Shown here: positions 52,535-64,000 of the stretch, in pieces
How the letters are laid out: the number at the start of each line of letters is the position of its first letter
Numbering within the stretch: the first letter of the stretch is position 1
Origin: Paenibacillus pinisoli
GTDB taxonomy: Bacteria > Bacillota > Bacilli > Paenibacillales > Paenibacillaceae
Direction of reading: 5' to 3'
NCBI RefSeq assembly: GCF_003605435.1
Contig: NZ_QXQB01000003.1
Coordinates: 310,001-374,000 of the forward strand
DNA: 64,000 bases
The notes under the pieces: generated by a model
Database searches by the model: none
What the model was told of the DNA's origin: nothing
The model's input: only the letters and a program-made list of their open reading frames with translations
Program-made: the position numbers and the translations under genes

Positions 52535-53981
52535 GGCTATCCCCCTCCTTCACTGGAGCCTCATCGGTGCGTGCCACGCATAAAGCACCCTCTCCATATG
52601 ACAATGTGCCTTCCACTTCTACTGCTGTAATCGCACCTCTAGGCGCTGCGCCCGGCAGCCGATAGTCCGCTACATCCAGCAGCGCAATCTCCGTCTCGAC
52701 CGGACGCTCCAGCTGAGGAACCCATTCGTACGGCACGCGATAAGCGCGATAGACCATGTTGGAGTTCCGTTTGTTTTTATACGGGGAGATATGCTCCCAC
52801 ACCAGCTCATGCTCACGCGTCACTTCGAAAATGCGTCCGTCCGCGCCCTCCGTAATGAGCGTATTGCCGTTCGGCAGCCGCTGGGCGGAGCTGATATACG
52901 GGCTGTAGAAGCGGTAGGAATCAAGCGGTGCCTGGAAGCCCGCTTCCGTCGGCGTATATTGCCATTCGATCTCGAGCGTGACCGGATTGATCTCCAGAAT
53001 GCGGGAGTGGTCGCGCCTCGCGTTTTTCAGACCGTCCGGAGATTCCGGATTCGGCGAGCCGTAGCCGCCCCAGCCGCCGTTGTCGAAGATAAGAATATTG
53101 CCCTCTCCCGGCAGTCCTCTCGGAATCATGTGGGCATGGTGCTGGCCGATAATCCAGCCGATATGCTTCGTCGCTTCGTCATTGTAATTCGGGCCGAGCT
53201 TCCATACGATGCTCCCTGTTTTTTTATCAATAATGGCAATTATATTCGTCTCGCGCGCATCCCAAATGATATTGTCCGGATGGAACCGCTCGTCGCCCTC
53301 GTCATAAAATTTGTTCGGGCCAAGCACCGAAGCGGAATTGATGTGCATCCAGTCGCCTGCGTTTGTACCAAAAAATCTCGTATTCGGATCCTTGTACAGC
53401 GCCAGCTTCGCATCTTCGTCAAAGCCCAGCTCCTCGAAGTGGTCGCTGCACGTCCATTCCCATATCACATTGCCTTCCCAGTCGACTTCAAGAATCGTGT
53501 CGTCCAGCAGCTCTTTATCGGAGATCTCAGGCCTGCTTACATTTTTGTGGGCCAGTACAATTGTATTGCCGGAATCCGTCTTCGGCTCCTGGCCGGGCAC
53601 GTAATAGCCGACGGGATTGCCTTCACGCTGATAATCATGATGCTGGCGCGCCATCCACTGAGCTGGATGTCCAGGATCTTCAATCCACTGATAGCGGTCG
53701 AACTTCCAAACGATATTGCCGTTCCAATCGACCTGCACCAAATTCAGCTCATCCTGAAAGCCGTATTGCGGATCGCGCTCCGCCGTGCTGCCAAGCACAT
53801 AGCCGCCGGGCAGCAGCTTGTTCGGAAAACCTCTCAGTCCCTTCCAGAGATGCACCTCTCTTCCGTTCATATCGACCAGCAGCGCGCCCGTCTCCGCCGC
53901 CTGATAAAGCGTATAGCCGCTCCATGCCTTGACCGGGTTATATACCGTCGTTCCTGTCGGATAAATCGTAGGGTGTCCCAT
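52521..53981 (-). CDS. Arylsulfotransferase (ASST)-like propeller protein
   Basis: This is a 486-aa protein of the aryl-sulfate sulfotransferase family. Repeated blades appear as LVQVDWNGNIVWKF, ILEVDWEGNVIWEW, IIDKKTGSIVWKLGP and ILEINPVTLEIEWQY. Histidines of the likely active-site face lie in RQHHDYQ, DWMHINS and GQHHAHMIPRG. ASST enzymes move sulfate between phenols without PAPS. No signal peptide is seen, so it is probably cytosolic, unlike the periplasmic E. coli enzyme. ATG 53981 follows AGGAG by ten bases. It sits between a MarR regulator and a sulfonate-type ABC transporter, which fits use of imported sulfate esters. Confidence 0.82.
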   Translation of the reverse strand: MGHPTIYPTGTTVYNPVKAWSGYTLYQAAETGALLVDMNGREVHLWKGLRGFPNKLLPGGYVLGSTAERDPQYGFQDELNLVQVDWNGNIVWKFDRYQWIEDPGHPAQWMARQHHDYQREGNPVGYYVPGQEPKTDSGNTIVLAHKNVSRPEISDKELLDDTILEVDWEGNVIWEWTCSDHFEELGFDEDAKLALYKDPNTRFFGTNAGDWMHINSASVLGPNKFYDEGDERFHPDNIIWDARETNIIAIIDKKTGSIVWKLGPNYNDEATKHIGWIIGQHHAHMIPRGLPGEGNILIFDNGGWGGYGSPNPESPDGLKNARRDHSRILEINPVTLEIEWQYTPTEAGFQAPLDSYRFYSPYISSAQRLPNGNTLITEGADGRIFEVTREHELVWEHISPYKNKRNSNMVYRAYRVPYEWVPQLERPVETEIALLDVADYRLPGAAPRGAITAVEVEGTLSYGEGALCVARTDEAPVKEGDSHEGS

Positions 53982-54011
53982 CGTAAAATTGCTCCTCTCT
54001 CGCGTCAAAGA

Positions 54012-54548
54012 TTAGTAAGATATAAATCGATTCGTACGGCTTGACGGCTCTTGGCTCTTCGCCTTCTCGCTCCCAGCCTGCTTCTCCGCCGCATAAGCCA
54101 TCACGGTATCCGAGAATCGTTCCACATTGCGGCTCAGTCGTTTGAAAGACCCGACTTGCGCAGCCAGTTCCTCGGACGTAAAGCCCTCGAACAATATCGA
54201 GATCATATAGGCTCCCGCATCCCGATTGCGCTTCAGCAGCTCCCGCCCTTGCCCGGTAATCCGCAGAACCACGGTACGGCGGTCTTCCTCGCTTCGCACC
54301 CGGACGGCAAAACCGCCATCCTCCAGCTTGTCGCATAACGCTGTGACTGCTCCGGATGTAAAATCCAATTGTTCCGCCAGCTCCCCAAGACGCTGGTCTC
54401 CCTGCTGGGAGATGGAGTTCAATATGAGCATGCCTGGCAGCGAAATGCCTTCAATCGTAATTTTGTCGCGCTCCTTCACAAAACGTCTGACCAGCTTGCG
54501 GAACAGCCAATCCGCTTCCTCAAGCAGCTCCCAATCCCTGTTGTCCAT
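54012..54548 (-). CDS. MarR family transcriptional regulator
   Basis: This is a 178-aa winged helix regulator. DNA-binding helices lie in LGELAEQLDFTSGAVTALCDKL and the wing is VRVRSEEDRRTVVLRIT, the DxRxxxLxLT-type MarR motif. ATG 54548 has AGGGGG six bases before; the open frame continues upstream to 54674. It is first in the operon with the arylsulfotransferase and ABC genes and probably represses it, as dyads lie over its promoter. The ligand may be an aromatic sulfate or its phenol, which is inference. Confidence 0.88.
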   Translation of the reverse strand: MDNRDWELLEEADWLFRKLVRRFVKERDKITIEGISLPGMLILNSISQQGDQRLGELAEQLDFTSGAVTALCDKLEDGGFAVRVRSEEDRRTVVLRITGQGRELLKRNRDAGAYMISILFEGFTSEELAAQVGSFKRLSRNVERFSDTVMAYAAEKQAGSEKAKSQEPSSRTNRFISY

Positions 54549-54577
54549 GTATCCCCCTTCATCCAACGCCAGGTAAC

Positions 54578-54621
54578 AAAAAAACTCCTGGCTTCCTCTA
54601 GCAAGTAGAGAAAAGCAGGAG
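54578..54621 (-). promoter_or_regulatory. Leader terminator in front of marR
   Basis: On the minus strand CTCCTG...CTCTA pairs with TAGAG...CAGGAG in an imperfect stem of about 18 bp, followed by seven U's. It lies about 100 bases after the likely transcription start and 30 bases before the MarR ATG, so it would stop the operon's mRNA unless bypassed. I recognise no known riboswitch fold. Confidence 0.65.
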
Positions 54622-54666
54622 CCTTTGGCGGTCCAATCGGCGACTGATTGATTTAATTTTAAGATA

Positions 54667-54754
54667 ATGAACATTCATCAAATGACCAATCATTAAATGA
54701 GCGTTCGTTGATTTGCGTTGAATACAGACTAAACCAATTATTCATACCTGTCAA
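54667..54754 (-). promoter_or_regulatory. Promoter and operator dyads of the MarR operon
   Basis: On the minus strand TTGACA (54754-54749) and TAGTCT (54731-54726) are 17 bp apart. Just downstream lie overlapping dyads CATTAAATG (54691-54699), AATGACCAATCATT (54681-54694) and ATGAACATTCAT (54667-54678), likely MarR sites. Confidence 0.6.
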
Positions 54755-54786
54755 GTGGGAATAATAAATATAAATGATGACACCTC

Positions 54787-54827
54787 AAAAAAAGCTCCCG
54801 CGCCCTGTTCAAGAGACGCGGAAGCTT
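54787..54827 (-). terminator. Terminator of the gcvPA-gcvPB operon
   Basis: An 11-bp stem with one mismatch (AAGCTCCCGCG / CGCGGAAGCTT), and an A run at 54787-54793 that gives U7 on the minus transcript. Confidence 0.88.
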
Positions 54828-54880
54828 CGTTCATCATATGGCGCTTTCGCTTTTGGGCTCCAGTCGTTCTGGCCCAGCAG

Positions 54881-56452
54881 TTACTTCTGCGCTGCGGCAA
54901 GGCCCGTCTTGCGCAAGTAAACTCTCCAGCTTGTGCACCACAGCGCCGGATCGTCGAGCGATGATTCGTCAATGCGATGCACGGTGCTGGCATGCGGCGC
55001 ATCCTTGACGATTTGCGGCTCGTTGTACGCCTCGTAAGAGATATGCTCCAGCGCGGCAATGTACTCGTCCAGATCGTCCTTGGAGTACGATTCCGTCGGC
55101 TCCAGCGTGAACGGCTGCGGTACGATATACGGATGATGGCTGGTCCAGTAATGGAGGCCGAAATCGCACATTCTGCGCTGGACATCTTCGGTTGTCACGC
55201 CTGTTTCTTGCGCAAGCTGCTCCCAGCTGTAGCGCACTTGCTCCAGACGCATGCCCTCGACATACGGCGCGCTGGCTCCGCGGATTTTCGTAATATGGTG
55301 GTACAGATAATTGTTGTTGAGCACGGCGATTTGGGCCACATTCAGCAATCCCTCTGCGCCAAGGCTGCGGATCCAGGCGTACGAGCGCAGCACGGTCTGG
55401 GCGACGCCATGGAAGGAGCGCACTTTGCCGATGCTCAGCTCCTGATCCCACTTGAAGGTGTAACGGCCGTTCTCTTCCTCGACATAAGGCCCCGGAAGGA
55501 ATGGCTTCAGCTTCTCCACCACGCCGAGCGCGCCCGTTGCCGGACCGCCGCACATATGCGGCGCGGCAAATGTCTTGTGCAGGTTGAAGAAGCACATATC
55601 GAAGCCCGCTTCCTTCGCTCTTGCAATGCCGAGCAGCCCGTTGGCGTTCGCCTGGTCATAGAAGCACAGCCCGCCCGCTTCGTGCACCAGGTCGGTAAAT
55701 TCGCGGATGCGCGGATTGAAGATGCCCGTATCCTCCGGGTTCGCCACGACAAAGCCCGCCGTCCGCTCCGAGATGACCGCCTTCAGCTTCTCGATATCCG
55801 GGAAGCCGTTCTCGTCCGGGTAGAGGGTAATAATCTTGTAGCCCTTGACCGCAGCCGTTGCCGCTTGCGATGGATGGGAGAAGATCGTCGTAATGATCTC
55901 ATCGCGCTGATCGCCTTCGCCGTTCGCCTCATGATAGGCGCGAACGATCGACGCCATGGCGAACAGCGCCTGCGTGCCGCTGCTCGGCTGGAAGCTGAAT
56001 GCATCCATGCCCGAAATCTCCCGCATCGCCAGATCCATGCGATGATAGATTTCCAGCATGCCCTGTACGGTGCTTTCATCCTGCAGCGGATGCAGATCGG
56101 CTACCTTGTCGCTGCGGATCAGAAACTCGTTGACGCGCGGAATGTATTTCATCGTGCAGGTGCCTTGCCCGATCTCGACATTGAGGTCGGAGCCAAGCGT
56201 TTCCTGCGATAATCTCAAATAATGGCGCAATACCTTGGCTTGCCCGATTTCCGGCAGCTTGGGCGCTTCGCTTCTGCGCATCGATGCCGGAATTTGCGAT
56301 ACGCCATCGCCGACCGCTTCCTTGATTTCAGCCTCCGCCTCGGGCACCCAGACGCCGCGCTCGCCGGGCTGATGCAATTCAAATATAACCGGCTCATCCC
56401 ATTTCGCCTGGTGAAAGGCTCTTACTTTATGCTCTCTCTTGATCGGTTTCAT
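54881..56452 (-). CDS. gcvPB: Glycine dehydrogenase (decarboxylating) subunit 2
   Basis: This is a 523-aa PLP-dependent subunit of the glycine cleavage P protein. The PLP lysine lies in CFFNLHKTFAAPHMCGGPATG (about residues 270-290), and the glycine-rich GALGVVEKLKPFLPGP follows. With GcvPA it decarboxylates glycine and passes the aminomethyl group to lipoyl-GcvH. The C-terminal part YIVPQPFTLEPTESYSKDDLD is typical. GGGGAGGAG precedes the ATG. It starts 16 bases after gcvPA and ends before a U7 terminator. Confidence 0.93.
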   Translation of the reverse strand: MKPIKREHKVRAFHQAKWDEPVIFELHQPGERGVWVPEAEAEIKEAVGDGVSQIPASMRRSEAPKLPEIGQAKVLRHYLRLSQETLGSDLNVEIGQGTCTMKYIPRVNEFLIRSDKVADLHPLQDESTVQGMLEIYHRMDLAMREISGMDAFSFQPSSGTQALFAMASIVRAYHEANGEGDQRDEIITTIFSHPSQAATAAVKGYKIITLYPDENGFPDIEKLKAVISERTAGFVVANPEDTGIFNPRIREFTDLVHEAGGLCFYDQANANGLLGIARAKEAGFDMCFFNLHKTFAAPHMCGGPATGALGVVEKLKPFLPGPYVEEENGRYTFKWDQELSIGKVRSFHGVAQTVLRSYAWIRSLGAEGLLNVAQIAVLNNNYLYHHITKIRGASAPYVEGMRLEQVRYSWEQLAQETGVTTEDVQRRMCDFGLHYWTSHHPYIVPQPFTLEPTESYSKDDLDEYIAALEHISYEAYNEPQIVKDAPHASTVHRIDESSLDDPALWCTSWRVYLRKTGLAAAQK

Positions 56453-56468
56453 ATGATCGCTCCTCCCC

Positions 56469-57866
56469 TTACGCTCTGTCCGTCAGACGCTTCAGCGCCG
56501 CAGCCAATCGGTCGATGTCTTCCTGGAAAATAACCTCTGTTACGCAATAGAGCGCGCATTGCCCTAGCTCCGGGAAGTCCTCCGACAGATCCTTGCCGCC
56601 GAAGATGCCTTCCGCCAGCAAGCCTTCATTCAGCTCGCGCACCGTCTTGCCCGTCCCATTGAAATCTACGACAAACTCCTTGAAAAACGCGCCTTCAACC
56701 CTGACTTGGACTCCCGGAATTCGCCCAAGCACGCGCGCCGCATACTGGGATTTCTGCATAATCGTTGTGCCCAGCTCCCGCATGCCGTGCGGCCCCATAA
56801 TGGCGAGATAGACGCCTGCTACAATGCCCCACAGCGCAGTCTGCGTGCCGACCGATTCCTTGCCCTTCTCCCGCTTGGCGAAGGAAGTCCGCTCATACGC
56901 CACGTCGCCGAAGCCGTATTCGCCTTCCACGCTGGTCGGCGCAATGCCGAACAGGCGGGACGGATATTCCATCACATAACGCTCTTCGTCGCGTGTCGCG
57001 ATAAAGCCGGCTTGCCCGCCGCCGTAATTCATCCGGATGCCAAGCGGCTGCAGGTCTCCGCAGACGATGTCCGCGCCGTAAGCGCTCGGCGGCGCAAGCA
57101 CGCCGAGCGAGCTTGGATCTACGCCGACTACAAATTCCGCGCCATGCGCATGCGCCAGATCGGCGATCTGCCCGCCGTTTGCCTCAATCATGCCGAGATA
57201 ACCCGGATTCTCGATATAGACTGCGGCAACGTCGCCGCCAAGCTTGCCCTTCAAATCTCCCAAATCAAGCGCGCCCGTTGCCGCATCGAACTTGACCGTC
57301 TCCACTTGAATGACCGGGGTGCAGTAGTTGGTGATGATTTTGAGCTTGTCGGGCGAGACAGAGCCCGCTACCAGCACGCGTCCTCTTCCCGTCATCCGGG
57401 CAGCCATGCGCAGCGCGGTGGAAGCCGCCTGCGCCCAGTCGAACGTCGGCACGTTAACGACATCCATATCGATGAGCTCAGCCATCAGGCTTTGGTATTC
57501 GAACAACGCCTGGAATCGGCCATGATCCTCGTACGGCTCGCCGGCATACGCCGTCACGAACTCGGAGCGCTGGCTGATCTCATCGCATACCGCCGGAATA
57601 AAATGCTGCCAGCAGCCCGCGCCCAGGAAGCTGACCGCTTCCTTCGCGCTAGTATTGCGGGCAACAAGCCGCTCTACATGCCGCTGCAGCTCATACTCCG
57701 CCAGCGCCGGAGGCATATTCATCGCCTCCGGCATCCGCAGGTGGGCGGGTACGCCGCGGTACAGCTCTTCTATATCGTGAATGCCTATGGAGCGAAGCAT
57801 CGCTTCGCGCACCTCAGGCACTGTATTCGGAATATAAGGATGGACCGTTCTGTTAGGGGAAGTCAT
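56469..57866 (-). CDS. gcvPA: Glycine dehydrogenase (decarboxylating) subunit 1
   Basis: This is a 465-aa partner of GcvPB, homologous to the N-terminal half of the single-chain P protein and lacking the PLP lysine. Recognisable blocks are YIPNTVPEVREAMLRSIG, SFLGAGCWQHFIPAVCDEI, TAYAGEPYEDHGRFQALFEYQ and the C-terminal GGKDLSEDFPELGQCALYCV. ATG 57866 has AGGAGG eight bases upstream; the longer frame starts at 57902. Usually gcvT precedes these two genes in Bacillales, but here neither gcvT nor gcvH is in the window and no glycine riboswitch is recognisable in the 140 bp upstream. Confidence 0.93.
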   Translation of the reverse strand: MTSPNRTVHPYIPNTVPEVREAMLRSIGIHDIEELYRGVPAHLRMPEAMNMPPALAEYELQRHVERLVARNTSAKEAVSFLGAGCWQHFIPAVCDEISQRSEFVTAYAGEPYEDHGRFQALFEYQSLMAELIDMDVVNVPTFDWAQAASTALRMAARMTGRGRVLVAGSVSPDKLKIITNYCTPVIQVETVKFDAATGALDLGDLKGKLGGDVAAVYIENPGYLGMIEANGGQIADLAHAHGAEFVVGVDPSSLGVLAPPSAYGADIVCGDLQPLGIRMNYGGGQAGFIATRDEERYVMEYPSRLFGIAPTSVEGEYGFGDVAYERTSFAKREKGKESVGTQTALWGIVAGVYLAIMGPHGMRELGTTIMQKSQYAARVLGRIPGVQVRVEGAFFKEFVVDFNGTGKTVRELNEGLLAEGIFGGKDLSEDFPELGQCALYCVTEVIFQEDIDRLAAALKRLTDRA

Positions 57867-58008
57867 GTCATTCGCCTCCTGATTCTGATGAAAATGTTGC
57901 ATCGCTTCTATAAGTCAAAAAGACCGTTGTTCAACACATGAGCTTCTGCTTCCGATGATGCGTTTTTTCAAAACGCTGCAGAAGACGGGATGAAGCTGAA
58001 CAGCCTCT

Positions 58009-63268
<5,260 letters not shown>

Positions 63269-63291
63269 GATGTGTCAGAACCTTTCCCTGC

Positions 63292-64000
63292 TCACCCTTT
63301 GATGCCCGTTCCCGCAACGCCTTCCACGATATGCTTCTGCGCCATAAAGAAGATGGCGAGCGGCGGGATGCAGATGAGCGTCGTTACGGCCATAATGCCC
63401 TCCATGTCGACGCCGTACATGCCGCGGAATTGCGCCAGTCCAAGCGTCAGTGTGTACTTGCTTTGATCGTTCAGGAAGATCAGCGGTCCCAGATAGTCAT
63501 TCCAGCTGTTCAGCATATGGAAGACTCCGACCAGCACCAGCGCCGGCGTCATAAGCGGCGTAATGATGCGCAGGAAGATTTGCACGGGATTGGCTCCGTC
63601 GATCCGCGCCGCTTCCTCCAGCTCCACCGGGAGCGTCATGATGAACTGCCGCAGCAGGAAGATGAAGAATGGAGCCCCGAAGAACGAAGGCACGATAAGC
63701 GGCTTCAGCGTATTGATCCAGCCCAGATAATTAAATTCCATATAGAGCGGAATCATCGTCACTTCCCACGGAATCATCATCGTCGCCAGGAGCAGAATGA
63801 ACAGCGCGTCGCGCCCCTTGAACTTGTATCTCGCAAAGCCGTAAGCGACCAGCGCAGAGGACAGCAGCTGTCCGAGCAGCGACAGGCAGGTGACGATCAG
63901 CGAGTTTTTGAGAAACAGATTGAAGGGCTGGGATGTCCACGCCTTGGCGAAATTATCAAAATGAAGCGCTGACGGGAGCCACTTCGGCGGGAACAGGTAC
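63292..64000 (-). CDS. Sugar ABC permease (MalG/CUT1 type), 5' end outside window
   Basis: The frame is open from the right edge to the stop at 63292, about 236 residues. It continues upstream of the first in-window ATG pair at 63780, because the translation of 63781-63999 (YLFPPKWLPSALHFDNFAKAW, then NSLIVTCLSLLGQLLSSALVAYGFARYKF) is good CUT1 permease sequence. The EAA loop is EAARIDGANPVQIFLRIITP and the C-terminus AQKHIVEGVAGTGIKG is typical. Its partner permease and binding protein are presumably just outside the window. It heads the lacZ operon visible here. Confidence 0.88.
   Translation of the reverse strand, partial: YLFPPKWLPSALHFDNFAKAWTSQPFNLFLKNSLIVTCLSLLGQLLSSALVAYGFARYKFKGRDALFILLLATMMIPWEVTMIPLYMEFNYLGWINTLKPLIVPSFFGAPFFIFLLRQFIMTLPVELEEAARIDGANPVQIFLRIITPLMTPALVLVGVFHMLNSWNDYLGPLIFLNDQSKYTLTLGLAQFRGMYGVDMEGIMAVTTLICIPPLAIFFMAQKHIVEGVAGTGIKG

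Noticed and set aside
50900..52630. 576-codon plus-strand ORF opposite the ABC genes
   Set aside because: It is antisense to SsuB- and SsuA-like genes with intact motifs and shows no protein family.
57867..58008. Glycine riboswitch before gcvPA
   Set aside because: The 140-bp gap is too short for a tandem riboswitch and no GGAGAG-type aptamer core is seen.

Overview
The window looks like a chromosomal segment of a spore-forming, SLH-anchored Gram-positive of the Paenibacillus type. The reasons are Paenibacillus-style proteins throughout, split glycine dehydrogenase subunits (gcvPA/gcvPB), HelD, a GlpP-type antiterminator, lipoproteins with Gram-positive lipoboxes, a 2188-aa S-layer-homology surface protein, strong AGGAGG ribosome sites with frequent TTG/GTG starts, and many U-tailed terminators. 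No tRNA, rRNA, insertion sequence, phage or CRISPR array was recognised. The two end genes, an aldo/keto reductase and a sugar ABC permease, are cut by the window edges.

Layout. 1-7.2 kb: oxidoreductases, DUF4085 and DUF5808 proteins, an AAA ATPase, a CYTH protein, thiD and a DUF4358 lipoprotein. 7.2-8.5 kb: 25 tandem units of about 50 bp. 8.5-17.5 kb: a 911-aa membrane-anchored protein of unknown function, an orphan ParB-like protein, a DUF421 protein, a DHA2 efflux pump and HelD. 17.7-18.1 kb: a second, 100-bp-period palindromic array with its own promoter. 18.3-28.3 kb: a possible GerP-like ORF, metallophosphoesterase with DUF4173, an SgrR-like regulator, DUF2500, GNAT with HisJ, M23 peptidase with bactofilin, AAC(3), and a 57-aa protein. 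28.3-34.7 kb: an MBOAT/SGNH O-acylation pair, arsB and chrA. 34.8-39.4 kb: a HAD hydrolase and a ugpB-ugpA-ugpE-glpP operon. 39.8-40.2 kb: simple and inverted repeats. 40.4-47.0 kb: the giant lamin-tail/GDPD/SLH protein. 47.3-48.6 kb: SIMPL protein and a papain-like protein. 48.75-49.5 kb: a third 50-bp-period array. 49.9-54.5 kb: a MarR/arylsulfotransferase-like/SsuABC-type operon. 54.9-57.9 kb: gcvPA-gcvPB. 58.0-64 kb: an operon with an ABC permease, an MFS transporter, GH2 beta-galactosidase and an SDR.

The most interesting inference concerns glycerol phosphate. The ugpBAE-glpP operon and the giant surface protein, which carries a glycerophosphodiester phosphodiesterase domain, each have a leader terminator upstream of the first gene. 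The two 5' arms are almost identical (GAGAAAACCC-T/TT-GTTTG). This is the architecture expected for GlpP antitermination. It would link a surface enzyme that releases glycerol-3-phosphate, its importer and its RNA-binding sensor in one circuit. The second highlight is a family of 50-bp-period repeats with a hairpin core, found in three separate arrays that share sequence although they sit up to 41 kb apart.
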